Assembly: GCA_004562765.1 (NCBI GenBank)
Contig: SFRL01000027.1
Location: 1-51,704, forward strand
DNA length: 51,704 bases
DNA from: a bacterium
GTDB taxonomy: Bacteria; Bacillota; Clostridia; Lachnospirales; Lachnospiraceae
Direction of reading: 5' to 3'
Positions within the stretch are counted from its first letter, which is position 1; every line of letters starts with the position of its first letter. The position numbers and the translations under genes are program-made. Below are positions 35,569 through 44,695 of the stretch, one piece after another. A model generated the notes under the pieces. It ran no database searches and was not told the origin of the DNA. It was given only the letters and a program-made list of their open reading frames with translations.

Positions 35569-36426
35569 ATGGAAGAATATAAGACAAAAAAAGGTCTTGG
35601 CGTACACGCCAGAAAGACAATTGCATATATTGTATTGGCACTGATCACATTTTTCTGCCTGATCTGGTTCTACATCCTGTTTATCAATGCGACCCGTTCC
35701 CACGGTGAACTGACAAGAGGATTTACACCGATCCCGAGCACGTTCCTGATCCAGAATTGGACGAATCTGATCCACGGAACATTACCGGTTGTAAAGGGTA
35801 TGTTAAACAGTATTTTCGTATCTGTGTGCAGTGCAGCGCTGAGTGTATATTTCTCTACATTGACCGCCTATGCGATCCACGCTTATGATTTTAAGGCAAA
35901 GAAATTCATGGCTACCTTTATCCTGGCAGTCATGATGATCCCGACACAGGTTACCGCACTTGGTTTCCTGCAGTTGATCGGAAAGATGAAGATGGATGAT
36001 ACATTTACTCCGCTCATAATTCCGGCTGTAGCAGCTCCGATTACTTACTATTACATGAAGCAGTATATGGAGAGTACGTTACCGCTTGCGATCATAGAGG
36101 CAGCGCGCATCGACGGTTCCGGTGAGTTCCGTGCCTTCAACAGCATCGTGCTCCCGATGATGAAGCCGGCAATCGCAGTACAGGCAATCTTCACTTTCGT
36201 ATCAAGCTGGAACAATTACTTCACTCCGGCACTGGTATTACATACCGACACAAAGAAAACATTACCTATTTTGATCGCACAGCTTCGAAGCGCAGACTTC
36301 CTGAAGTTTGACATGGGTCAGGTTTATGTGATGATCGCATTCTCCATCTTCCCTGTCATCGTGGTATATCTGTTGCTCTCCAAGTTCATCGTGGGCGGCG
36401 TTGCCCTCGGCGGTGTCAAAGGTTAA
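35569..36426 (+). CDS. Sugar ABC transporter permease (MalG type)
   Basis: A 285-residue protein with six helices and the EAA loop EAARIDGSGEFRAFNSIVLPMM (~185-205). ATG 35569 was chosen because AGGAGG at 35556-35561 gives 7-nt spacing; the GTG six bases earlier is too close. It is the last gene of the transporter operon, 11 bp after the first permease, and ends at a terminator. Confidence 0.94.
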   Translation: MEEYKTKKGLGVHARKTIAYIVLALITFFCLIWFYILFINATRSHGELTRGFTPIPSTFLIQNWTNLIHGTLPVVKGMLNSIFVSVCSAALSVYFSTLTAYAIHAYDFKAKKFMATFILAVMMIPTQVTALGFLQLIGKMKMDDTFTPLIIPAVAAPITYYYMKQYMESTLPLAIIEAARIDGSGEFRAFNSIVLPMMKPAIAVQAIFTFVSSWNNYFTPALVLHTDTKKTLPILIAQLRSADFLKFDMGQVYVMIAFSIFPVIVVYLLLSKFIVGGVALGGVKG

Positions 36427-36470
36427 TTTAAAAAACAAGGTTTTCTTCAAACTTACCTCTCTAAATAGAA

Positions 36471-36505
36471 AAGAACACATCCGTTTTCGGGTGTGTTCTT
36501 TTTTT
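36471..36505 (+). terminator. Terminator of the sugar transporter operon
   Basis: A 12-bp stem (36471-36482 with 36489-36500, one G-U) followed by a seven-T run ending at 36505. Confidence 0.92.
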
Positions 36506-36556
36506 GCATGGGTGCAAGGATTGTGGCAGCCCGGTAAAAAAAGTTCAAAAATCCTC

Positions 36557-36583
36557 TAATGTTTTTCAATAATCCTCCGATAA
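36557..36583 (+). promoter_or_regulatory. Sigma-28 (SigD-type) promoter of the flgM operon
   Basis: TAAT (36557-36560), a 15-bp spacer and TCCGATAA (36576-36583), close to the flagellar consensus TAAA-N15-GCCGATAT. It lies 66 bp before flgM. Confidence 0.8.
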
Positions 36584-36649
36584 ATAGTGTATCAGGGAAG
36601 AGAAAGGGTACTGTGAGAGAATCGAACAGTACAGAAAGGAGATGCCGTT

Positions 36650-36928
36650 ATGCGTATAGATGCATATAATCAGGTGGCTGCGATCTATAAGAGTAGCAAG
36701 CCTGCCCGTACAACCGCAACGAAGAAAACAGCGAGCTTTCAGGATCAGCTGCAGATCTCACAGGCGGGACGGGATTTTCAGATCGCAAAACAGGCAGTCG
36801 CAAATGCTTCAGACATCAGGGAAGATAAAGTCGCAGAGCTGAAAACAAAGGTTGATTCCGGGAACTATCAGGTTGATGCTGGAGATTTTGCAAGTAAATT
36901 GTTAGAAAAGTACAACGAATTGTATTAG
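36650..36928 (+). CDS. flgM: Anti-sigma-28 factor FlgM
   Basis: A 92-residue protein that binds sigma-28 and is exported once the hook is complete, releasing late gene expression. The C-terminal half carries the family pattern (REDKVAELKTKVDSGNYQVD, then FASKLLEKYNEL). The N-terminus is basic and unstructured, as expected for an export substrate. AAAGGAG precedes ATG 36650. It is first in the operon behind a sigma-28 promoter, giving negative feedback. Confidence 0.93.
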   Translation: MRIDAYNQVAAIYKSSKPARTTATKKTASFQDQLQISQAGRDFQIAKQAVANASDIREDKVAELKTKVDSGNYQVDAGDFASKLLEKYNELY

Positions 36929-36943
36929 TGAGGTAACGGGAAC

Positions 36944-37456
36944 GTGGCAAGCTTGATGGATGACCTGACACAGGTTCTGGAGGATGAAACAGTTGAATAC
37001 AAAAAGCTGGTCGAGTTGTCCGAGAGTCTGCGGGAAGCGCTGATCGCATCAGATGTACCGGCTGTAGGCCGTCTGACCGCTGATCAGGAGGAAGTATCAA
37101 ACGGGATCCAGAGTCTGGAGTCCAGACGTACACGTATCATGAACGACATCGCGATCGTTCTGAACAAGAAACCCGAAGAACTGAAGGTATCCATGCTGGA
37201 GCAGTCGCTGGCGGGACAGCCGGCGCTGCAGGAGAGACTTGCCGCAGTCCGTACTGAACTAAAACAAACCATGGATGAACTGAAGCGCATTAATCATACA
37301 AATCAGGCGCTGCTTCGCCAGTCCATGGAGTTATTGGAATTTGACCTGAATCTGTTTCGCAGCATGCGACAGGCTCCGGAAACGGCAAACTACAATAAGT
37401 CCGCCGTGAATACCGGGGATCTGCTCGGAAGCCGTGGCTTTGATGCAAAGCAATAA
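36944..37456 (+). CDS. flgN: FlgN-family export chaperone
   Basis: A 170-residue helical, acidic protein of the FlgN family, the cytosolic chaperone for FlgK and FlgL. The start GTG 36944 follows GAGGT; ATG 36956 is an alternative. The coiled-coil body (DLTQVLEDETVEYKKLVELS, then KQTMDELKRINHTNQALLRQ) and its position between flgM and flgK support the call. Confidence 0.88.
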   Translation: MASLMDDLTQVLEDETVEYKKLVELSESLREALIASDVPAVGRLTADQEEVSNGIQSLESRRTRIMNDIAIVLNKKPEELKVSMLEQSLAGQPALQERLAAVRTELKQTMDELKRINHTNQALLRQSMELLEFDLNLFRSMRQAPETANYNKSAVNTGDLLGSRGFDAKQ

Positions 37457-37474
37457 CAGATAGGGGGAATCATT

Positions 37475-39448
37475 ATGGCTAATGGAATGGAAGCGCTCTA
37501 TGTGGGCGGAACCGGTCTGCGGTCAGCGCAGAATGCCATTAACACATCTGCAAACAACCTTGCGAATGTAAACACAGCAGGTTATGTTCGTCAGCAGGTT
37601 CTCTTTGCGGATAAAAATTATAATACGTTTGCGTATGCAGCTGTCAGTACGCAGAGAGTAGGCCTTGGTGTAGGCATCGGGGATATCGTGCACGCCAGGG
37701 ATGTTTTTTTAGATAAGACATATCGCTCAGAAGCGGGACGTCAGTCTTACTATGAAGCCTACTACAATGCGATTGACGAGGTGCAGAGTCTATATCAGGA
37801 GTTGGAGGGAACTGCATTCAAAGATGTCCTGATGGGTTCCGGCAGTGATCGTGACTCGAACAGCAGTCTGTGGTCTGCGTTTGAGATGCTGGCGGAGGAT
37901 CCTTCGGATATGACGAACCAGAGTCTGGTCATCCAGCGCTCCAACCTGCTTCTTACTCGTGCGAGTGCGATTTATTCAAGTTTATCCACCTACCAGTCAC
38001 AAATAAATATTCAGATCTCCAATGACATCGATCGCGTCAACGAGCTTGGCAAGGAGATCTATAAGCTGAATCTGGATATCCAGAGTATTGAGGCCAGCGG
38101 CGTGGAAACAGCCTATGATCTGCGCGATGCCCGTGACAGCGCACTGGATGAACTGGGTGCTCTGGTGAACATGTCCTATACAGAGGATGCGACAGGAGTC
38201 GTGACTGTAAAACTGGAGGGACAGTATTTTGTAGACGAGGCTCATTTTTATGAAGTCGGAAAACAGATCGATCGCTCTACCGGATATGTCAATGCATACT
38301 GGCCGTACCTCTCCAACGAGGCAAATGAGCAGTATACGAATCTGTTTGATTTTTCCATTCCGATCTCATCTGAGAACAACACGGATATCGGAGAGATCAA
38401 GGCGCTGGTTCAGGCGCGCGGATATGGTGTCAAGAATTTCGCATACCTTGAGGGAGCGGATCCTGTCAATTATGCAAATACGATCGGAATGTCTGTGATG
38501 GAAGAGTCAGAGGCGCAGCTGGATGTGCTCATCCACGGGATCGCGACGCAGATCAATGAGTTACTGGCGCCAAATACAAGGGCTACTTTTTCAGTAAGAA
38601 CAGAAAATGCGGATGGTACCTACAGTATCACAGAGTATAAAAATATAAAAGTGCTGGACGTGGATAACTGCAGACTGGGTTCAGATCTGAAGATCCCGCC
38701 CAGAGAACTGTTTACAAGAGTCGGTGTTCCGGAACGTTATACCGAGGTGACGGATACAGACGGAAAAACATGGTACATTTACAACGAAGAGGATATTTAC
38801 GACTGCAAGACGGTGACGCTTGCAGGCAAGGATTATCAGATCTGGGATGAGACGAAGGGAAACGGCTATACGACGCGGATCGATTATGCCGCAGACGGTA
38901 CACCCCTGCGGAGTGAGGAGGGACCTTACGAGCAGTGGACGACCAGAGATAACCAGAAATATATCAAACAGTTTATCTCCGGAAAATCCTATTATGTGCT
39001 GAACCCGGACTACGCGCTGGACACTTCCACACAGTATACACTGAGCTCACTCGGTGTCAATGACGATCTGGAAAATCAGGCGGATCTGTTCCCGCACCTG
39101 ACAAAGGATACACATGAGATCGATTACGGTATGGGCGCACAGATGTCAGATCTGTGGACCACAAAGTCGCTGAAGATCTATCCCGGTTCGGCGGCTACAT
39201 TCAGTTTCAGTGAGTATTATACGGAGATGATCGGTGGGATCGCTTCTGCCGGTTCCACTTATGAGTCCACCGCAAATACACTGCACAGCTCGGTATCAGC
39301 AGTAGACAACAAGCGGCAGCAGGTGACCGGCGTGTCTACGGATGAGGAGCTGACGAACATGATCAAGTATCAAAATGCCTATAATGCAGCCAGCCGCTAT
39401 ATTCAGACCGTATCGGACATGATCGAGCTGCTGGTAACGGGATTATAA
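37475..39448 (+). CDS. flgK: Flagellar hook-associated protein FlgK (copy 1)
   Basis: A 657-residue first hook-filament junction protein. The conserved N-terminus GTGLRSAQNAINTSANNLAN plus NTAGYVRQQ and the C-terminus NMIKYQNAYNAASRYIQTVS form the D0 coiled coils. It is longer than the second copy because of a variable middle (~390-560). GGGGGA precedes ATG 37475. A second, diverged FlgK follows 17 bp downstream. Confidence 0.94.
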   Translation: MANGMEALYVGGTGLRSAQNAINTSANNLANVNTAGYVRQQVLFADKNYNTFAYAAVSTQRVGLGVGIGDIVHARDVFLDKTYRSEAGRQSYYEAYYNAIDEVQSLYQELEGTAFKDVLMGSGSDRDSNSSLWSAFEMLAEDPSDMTNQSLVIQRSNLLLTRASAIYSSLSTYQSQINIQISNDIDRVNELGKEIYKLNLDIQSIEASGVETAYDLRDARDSALDELGALVNMSYTEDATGVVTVKLEGQYFVDEAHFYEVGKQIDRSTGYVNAYWPYLSNEANEQYTNLFDFSIPISSENNTDIGEIKALVQARGYGVKNFAYLEGADPVNYANTIGMSVMEESEAQLDVLIHGIATQINELLAPNTRATFSVRTENADGTYSITEYKNIKVLDVDNCRLGSDLKIPPRELFTRVGVPERYTEVTDTDGKTWYIYNEEDIYDCKTVTLAGKDYQIWDETKGNGYTTRIDYAADGTPLRSEEGPYEQWTTRDNQKYIKQFISGKSYYVLNPDYALDTSTQYTLSSLGVNDDLENQADLFPHLTKDTHEIDYGMGAQMSDLWTTKSLKIYPGSAATFSFSEYYTEMIGGIASAGSTYESTANTLHSSVSAVDNKRQQVTGVSTDEELTNMIKYQNAYNAASRYIQTVSDMIELLVTGL

Positions 39449-39465
39449 GGAAAGGAGCGTAAGTT

Positions 39466-41277
39466 ATGGCAAGTACATTTTTCGGTTTATCCATTGCGAC
39501 GTCCGGACTGCGCGCCTATCAGGCATCTGCGAATACAGTTGCAAACAATATTTCGAATGTGGATACGACCGGCTACACGAAGCAGGTCACAAACATGAAA
39601 GCGAACAATTCACTGCGAAGCTATACCGAATACGGCACACTCAGTACCGGGGTATCTGCGGAGTCGGTAACACAGCTGCGCAGCGAATATTACGATAACA
39701 AATATTGGCAGTACAGTGGTTTTCGCGGTGAGTATGATGAAAAAGTAAAATATATGGATCAGCTGCAGACCTATTTTCAGGATGATAGCACGATCGAAGG
39801 ATTTTCATCGATCTACGCAGATTTTTTTAACGATATCGATTCTCTGCGCGGGAATGCTGCCGATACATCCGTGAGAAATCAGGTGATCAGTGGAGCAAAA
39901 AAACTGTGCAGCTTTTTTAATACAGTTTCTGACGGGCTGAAGAGTATTCAGGAGGATCTCAACGAGCAGATCAATTCTACTGTGGACACGATCAATTCCA
40001 TTGCACAGAAGATCGCTCTTTTAAATGATCAGATCAACGATGTAGAGATCAACGGCTCATACGCCAATGACATGCGAGACCAGCGTGCGCTGCTGGTGGA
40101 TCAGCTGGCGACGATGGTGACGGTTGACGTGCAGGAGACAAAGGTCGTAAACAGCAACTATCCGGATATGTACACCGGCGCCACAAACTATACGATCAAG
40201 ATCAACGGACTGGAACTGATTGACGGCAATCAATACCGGCAGCTGGAATGTGTAGCCCGGGAGTACAAGGATAATCAGAATGACGCAGAAGGCTTATACG
40301 ATATCCGGTGGGCGGATAACCATACGGAATTTCCTACGACGAGCAATCTCGCAACCGGAAGCCTGAAAGCGCTCATGGAGCTCCGCGACGGCAATAATCA
40401 CTCGAATTTCAGCGGAAAAGTCACGAGCGCATCCGGCAGACAGGTCGTGATCTCAAACAGCAATGTCAAATCCGAACTGGCGATGAACCTTCCGAGCCAG
40501 GGCGTGCTGACACTCGGTAATCGGGAGTACACCTATTCTTCTTTTACCATGCAGAAAACACCCAGCGGAGAGACAACCTTTTCTTTCACGATCACATCGG
40601 AGACGACCGGACTTTCTTCCACGGTAGGGCGAGAGGCATCCGTGGGTACATCGATCGATTTCAAGGGAATTCCTTATTATCAGTCTCAGATGAATGAATT
40701 TTTGCGTGCCTTTACAAAGGCATTTAACGATATTCAGCATAAAGGTGTGGATCTGTACAAAAATCCGATGCAGTCATTTTTTGTGGCGGAGAGCGTACAG
40801 GGCACAGAGCTCGGATTTGCGGATGCAGACAGCGATGTGGTCCGTTCCAACGGCGACAGTTACTATCGCCTGACAGCATCCAACTTAAGGGTGGCAAAGG
40901 CATGTGACGATCCGTCTGTTTTTGCAACCGCGGATCTGGAAAACTTTGAAAACGGACAGGACTATCAGGAAATGATAGAGGAAATGATGAAACTGCAGAA
41001 AGACGTGGTCATGTACCGCGGCAGCGGCGGAGATCAGTTTCTGGCAACTATGATCAGCGATGTGACAGTGGACACGGACGAATCCATTCTGTTGTCTGAC
41101 AACTACACGACGATCGTAAATATCGTTGAAAAGCAGCGCACATCCATCTCCGGTGTCGATGAGGACGAGGAGGCGCTGGATCTGGTCAAGTTCCAGAACG
41201 CATACAATCTCTGCTCAAAGGTCGTACAGATCATGTCCGAGATGTATGATCGTCTGATCACAAGCACCGGTGTTTAG
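39466..41277 (+). CDS. Flagellar hook-associated protein FlgK (copy 2)
   Basis: A 603-residue FlgK paralogue: N-terminus FGLSIATSGLRAYQASANTV with NNISNVDTTGYTKQ and C-terminus DLVKFQNAYNLCSKVVQIMS. It clearly differs from the neighbouring FlgK outside the D0 regions. AAAGGAG precedes ATG 39466. Adjacent paralogues may make a two-layered or mixed junction; division of labour is unknown. The gene is intact. Confidence 0.9.
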   Translation: MASTFFGLSIATSGLRAYQASANTVANNISNVDTTGYTKQVTNMKANNSLRSYTEYGTLSTGVSAESVTQLRSEYYDNKYWQYSGFRGEYDEKVKYMDQLQTYFQDDSTIEGFSSIYADFFNDIDSLRGNAADTSVRNQVISGAKKLCSFFNTVSDGLKSIQEDLNEQINSTVDTINSIAQKIALLNDQINDVEINGSYANDMRDQRALLVDQLATMVTVDVQETKVVNSNYPDMYTGATNYTIKINGLELIDGNQYRQLECVAREYKDNQNDAEGLYDIRWADNHTEFPTTSNLATGSLKALMELRDGNNHSNFSGKVTSASGRQVVISNSNVKSELAMNLPSQGVLTLGNREYTYSSFTMQKTPSGETTFSFTITSETTGLSSTVGREASVGTSIDFKGIPYYQSQMNEFLRAFTKAFNDIQHKGVDLYKNPMQSFFVAESVQGTELGFADADSDVVRSNGDSYYRLTASNLRVAKACDDPSVFATADLENFENGQDYQEMIEEMMKLQKDVVMYRGSGGDQFLATMISDVTVDTDESILLSDNYTTIVNIVEKQRTSISGVDEDEEALDLVKFQNAYNLCSKVVQIMSEMYDRLITSTGV

Positions 41278-41291
41278 GAGGTAAAAATCTT

Positions 41292-43387
41292 ATGATGCGA
41301 ATTACAAACGGTATGATGATGAATACCACAAAACTGAACATCAATAACAATAAAGTATCTGTAGACCGCCTGAACACGCAGATGTCTACACAGAAAAAGA
41401 TCACAAAGCCCTCGGACAATCCGCTGATCGCGATCAAATCCCTGCGGCTTTCCACAACGCTGAGCCAGATCAATCAGTATTGTAACAACAATATCAAAGA
41501 TGCCCAGTCGTGGATGGATGTCACGGAGACCGCACTGACAAACATGAAGGATATCTTTAAAGATGCATATCGCCTCTGCGTCAACGGTTCCACAGATACA
41601 CTGACAGACGAGGACCGCTATACCATCCTCACGCAGCTCAAAGCGCTGAGCGGACAGCTCTATTCCGAGGCAAATGCCGATTATGCAAATCGAACCGTAT
41701 TCAGCGGCTACAAGACAAATTCAACGGTCACATTTAACGATTCATTTGAGGCATCCCAGGCAAAGTATGAGATTTTCGAGCAGCTGAGTGCCAGTGATAT
41801 CGAGGCATACACCTATTATGCAAACAAGCTGGATACACCTGTTGCAAGCGAGATCGAAAATCAGACCGCTGTGGCGACACCTGAAGAGGTGGTGCTCAAG
41901 CGTCTGCGCCTTTCCTATAACAAGCAGACGGATCTGAACAGTTTGTCCTATAATTATTCTGTTGATACCAGCTCCAGCCAGGCAAACGGCACGACAGCCG
42001 GAAACGTGACGATCAAGACGAGCATTGATGCAGCTGCGGATGCGACGAACCAGACGTTCCAGTGGCGCAGCCTCCGGAAGGACAGCGCGTTTACCTATGA
42101 GGCGGATGAAAACGGTAAGATACCGTTGACGATCCTTCGCTGACACTTACGACCAGAAAAACAACCATCAATGGCGCGACGACCACACATTTTACGTATA
42201 CAGATACAAGTGGAAACATGGTGTTTACTGCTCAGGAAACAGAGAATGGTGGTGTAAAGACTGCATTTGTAGTGGATGCACAGGGAAATAAGGTATCACT
42301 CTCCTATAATGCGGGCGGAACGATAACGGACGTAACTGATCCGCAGGGCAATACCATCAATACGAACCTGGATTTTGCCGGGGCGGCCAGTGACCCTCGC
42401 ACGATCACCGTGAAAAATGCAGACAATAAAACAGTCATGACCGCAGCCACAACACCCAATGATGGTACGGATCTCACAAAAGGATGGGCATACAGCGTTT
42501 ATACGGCGGACAAGGATCTCACCACAGACCTGAAAGTCGAGACCATGACACAGCAGGAATTTGAGAAGCATTTAGCCAAGCTGGCAGCGGATAATCCCGC
42601 CGGTATCAGTGACACGTATAAGGATACGATCATATATCTGCCTGACTCCGGAGAATTGGTATTCGGTTCCAATATTGCGCAGAATATGTCATCTGAGTTT
42701 GCAACATTGAATGTTGACTATGAAAAAGACGGTTTTGAAAAGGGCGAGACCCGTCCGGAAATGTACTTCAACTGTGTCAATAAAACGGATGCCAGCGCGA
42801 TCAACCATATCACCTATACAAACTATGATAAGGATAACAACTGGATCTATCAGAACATTGATTATGCGGTATCTGCCAACCAGGACATGACGATCAATAC
42901 ACAGATCCATGACGTGGTCAGCGCAGACTGCTACCGGGATCTGGCGGAGCTGACCGATATCGTGCAGGCATCCATCGATGCTCACACGACAGTGTCAAAT
43001 ATCGAGCAGCTGATAAAATCCGTAGACTATACAGGTGAAGACGAACAGAAATATCTGCAGGATTGTCTGGAGAAGGCAAAAAAACAGATGGCATACACAG
43101 ATGATCACTTACAGAAGGTATTCGGAAGCCAGATCTCACACTTCGAAAAATATATGAATAAAGTGAATCTGGCCATCACGGACATCGGAAGCCGGGGCGA
43201 TCAGCTCTCACTGGCGGAAAACCGGATCACCAGCCAGAAGACGACCTTTACACAGCTGAAATCAAACAATGAGGACGAGGAGCTGTCCGATGTGACGATC
43301 GATTATACATCAGCGTACACAGCATATCAGGCATCTTTGCAGGCGGCGGGAAAGATTGACGATATGTCACTGTTAGATTATCTGTAA
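41292..43387 (+). pseudogene. flgL: Flagellar hook-associated protein FlgL, frameshifted
   Basis: FlgL is the second hook-filament junction protein. The first frame (41292-42143) has the family N-terminus (MRITNGMMMNTTKLNINNNK, then TKPSDNPLIAIKSLRLSTTL). The second frame, open from about 42119 to 43387, carries the rest, ending FHEKYMNKVNLAITDIGSRG-like D0 sequence and TSAYTAYQASLQAAGKI. The switch lies between 42116 and 42143, and one missing base near 42119 would give a continuous protein of ~698 residues. AGGAGG precedes ATG 41292. Without FlgL the filament would not stay on the hook, so either the strain is non-motile or the base is a sequencing error. The protein is much longer than the usual ~300-residue FlgL because of a large middle insert. 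Confidence 0.85.
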
Positions 43388-43410
43388 TGATTCAGGAGGA
43401 GAAAACAATT

Positions 43411-43869
43411 ATGACGACAGAGACCAGACTTTTTGGGGAGATAACGATAGCGGACGAAAAACTCATCACATTCCCGGAGGGAATCGTAGGGTTTCCGTTT
43501 TTAAAGCAGTTTGCACTGATCCACGACGCGGATAATGAGAATGCGCCGATCATGTGGCTGCAGTCCATGGAGGAACCGGGGTTTGCAATGCCGGTCATTG
43601 AGCCGAATCTGGTGATGGACAACTACAATCCTACTGTGAACGATGAATATCTGGCACCGGTGGGAGAACTGGCACAGGATCAGATCTATACGCTTGTGAC
43701 CATCACGGTGCCCCCGGAGATCGAGAAGATGTCCGTGAACCTCAAAGCCCCCATTGTGATCAACATGGAGAATAACAAAGCCGTGCAGATCATCGTTGAG
43801 GATGACTTTAAGGTGAAGCATCCGATCTATGAGACCCTCAAAAAACGGAAGGAGGGCGAGGTATGTTAG
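43411..43869 (+). CDS. fliW: Flagellar assembly factor FliW
   Basis: A 152-residue antagonist of CsrA: it binds CsrA until flagellin displaces it, coupling flagellin synthesis to secretion. Family motifs are FGEITIADEKLITFPEGIVG (N-terminus), FALIHDADNENAPIMWLQS and NLKAPIVINMENNKAVQIIV. ATG 43411 is preferred, with AGGAGG 11 nt upstream; an ATG at 43387 overlaps the flgL stop. The last 7 bp overlap csrA, so translation is coupled. Confidence 0.95.
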   Translation: MTTETRLFGEITIADEKLITFPEGIVGFPFLKQFALIHDADNENAPIMWLQSMEEPGFAMPVIEPNLVMDNYNPTVNDEYLAPVGELAQDQIYTLVTITVPPEIEKMSVNLKAPIVINMENNKAVQIIVEDDFKVKHPIYETLKKRKEGEVC

Positions 43870-44078
43870 CATTAACGAGAAAAAAAGGAGAATCCCTCGT
43901 ATTAAACAATGATATTGAGGTGACGGTGCTGGAGATCCGCGGAGATCAGGTAAAGCTCGGTGTCAAGGCACCGCGCGAGGTGCCTGTCTACCGCAAGGAG
44001 GTTTATCTCCAGATCCAGAAGGAAAACGAGGCAGCAGCCAGCGTAGAAAATCTGGAAGCACTCAAAAAATTACTTTAA
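43863..44078 (+). CDS. csrA: Carbon storage regulator CsrA
   Basis: A 71-residue RNA-binding dimer that represses translation at GGA motifs. The classical start MLALTRKKGESLVLNNDIEV and the core LGVKAPREVPVYRKEVY (RNA-binding Arg near residue 44) are intact. The start lies within the fliW end (overlap 43863-43869). A sigma-28 promoter begins 5 bp after the stop, and a consensus CsrA site overlaps the next gene's ribosome site. Confidence 0.97.
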   Translation: MLALTRKKGESLVLNNDIEVTVLEIRGDQVKLGVKAPREVPVYRKEVYLQIQKENEAAASVENLEALKKLL

Positions 44079-44082
44079 ACTA

Positions 44083-44109
44083 TAAAGATTTCGGGTTCTG
44101 TGCCGATAT
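44083..44109 (+). promoter_or_regulatory. Consensus sigma-28 promoter of the flaG-fliD-fliS operon
   Basis: TAAA (44083-44086), a 15-bp spacer and GCCGATAT (44102-44109), an exact match to the SigD consensus. It gives an untranslated leader of roughly 125 nt before flaG. Confidence 0.92.
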
Positions 44110-44131
44110 AGAAAATAACAACCCGAACCAG

Positions 44132-44180
44132 AGCAGCAGATGATGGCCAGGTCTGCTGCTATTTGTAACTGTTCAGTTAC
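44132..44180 (+). promoter_or_regulatory. Structured leader of the flaG transcript
   Basis: Two hairpins: a perfect 9-bp stem (44132-44140 with 44152-44160) and a perfect 6-bp stem GTAACT/AGTTAC (44165-44170 with 44175-44180). There is no T-tract, so they are not a terminator. They lie between the sigma-28 promoter and the CsrA site. Confidence 0.65.
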
Positions 44181-44224
44181 GAACAAGGCGAACGCAACTT
44201 TTTAGAAACTTTTTATAAGAGATC

Positions 44225-44234
44225 ACACGGAGGT
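44225..44234 (+). promoter_or_regulatory. Predicted CsrA-binding site over the flaG ribosome site
   Basis: ACACGGAGGT fits the CsrA consensus ACANGGANGT at every fixed position and contains the Shine-Dalgarno GGAGGT, 7 nt from ATG 44242. CsrA bound here would block flaG translation. Confidence 0.7.
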
Positions 44235-44241
44235 GACAGAT

Positions 44242-44649
44242 ATGACAATGGAACCGATCCAAAACAGGACTGCATCATATCAGGGAAGTGGAGCAGCAGT
44301 CGAGAAAGCACAGAGTGCAGCAAAGACAGAGATAAAGACAGCAGAACGAACCGCGCCTGCAGCAGAGAAGACGAATGCAGGAAATGAGACCGGAAGACCG
44401 GAAGACCAGATCTCCATGCCTGAAAAGGCATCGGACAGCTCTTTAAAGAATGCTGTGGAGCAGATCAACCGCAAGTCAGCCGGCATGGAGGCAATCTTCG
44501 GATATCACGAGGGAACACGTCGTGTTACGATCAAGATCGTGGATAAGGATACGAAGGAAGTAAAGAAGGAATATCCTGCCGAGAAGACACTGGACATGAT
44601 CCAGAAGGTATGGGAGATGGCGGGTCTCATGGTAGACGAGAAACGTTAG
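44242..44649 (+). CDS. flaG: FlaG-family flagellar protein
   Basis: A 135-residue protein. The N-terminal ~60 residues are low-complexity and Ala/Glu/Thr-rich. The C-terminal FlaG domain is LKNAVEQINRKSAGMEAIFG, then HEGTRRVTIKIVDKDTKEVK and the family ending IPAEKTLDMIQKVWEMAGLM-like. FlaG affects filament length in other bacteria. ATG 44242 was chosen for GGAGGT spacing; GTG 44233 overlaps that site. First gene of the fliD operon. Confidence 0.92.
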   Translation: MTMEPIQNRTASYQGSGAAVEKAQSAAKTEIKTAERTAPAAEKTNAGNETGRPEDQISMPEKASDSSLKNAVEQINRKSAGMEAIFGYHEGTRRVTIKIVDKDTKEVKKEYPAEKTLDMIQKVWEMAGLMVDEKR

Positions 44650-44695
44650 AGAAAAGCAGGTATAAAGTAATCGTACAGAATAGGAGGTAACAACG

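Noticed and set aside
41292..43387. Two separate flagellar genes in place of flgL
   Set aside because: The second part has no ribosome site, starts mid-domain and lacks an N-terminal D0 region, while the first lacks the C-terminal one.
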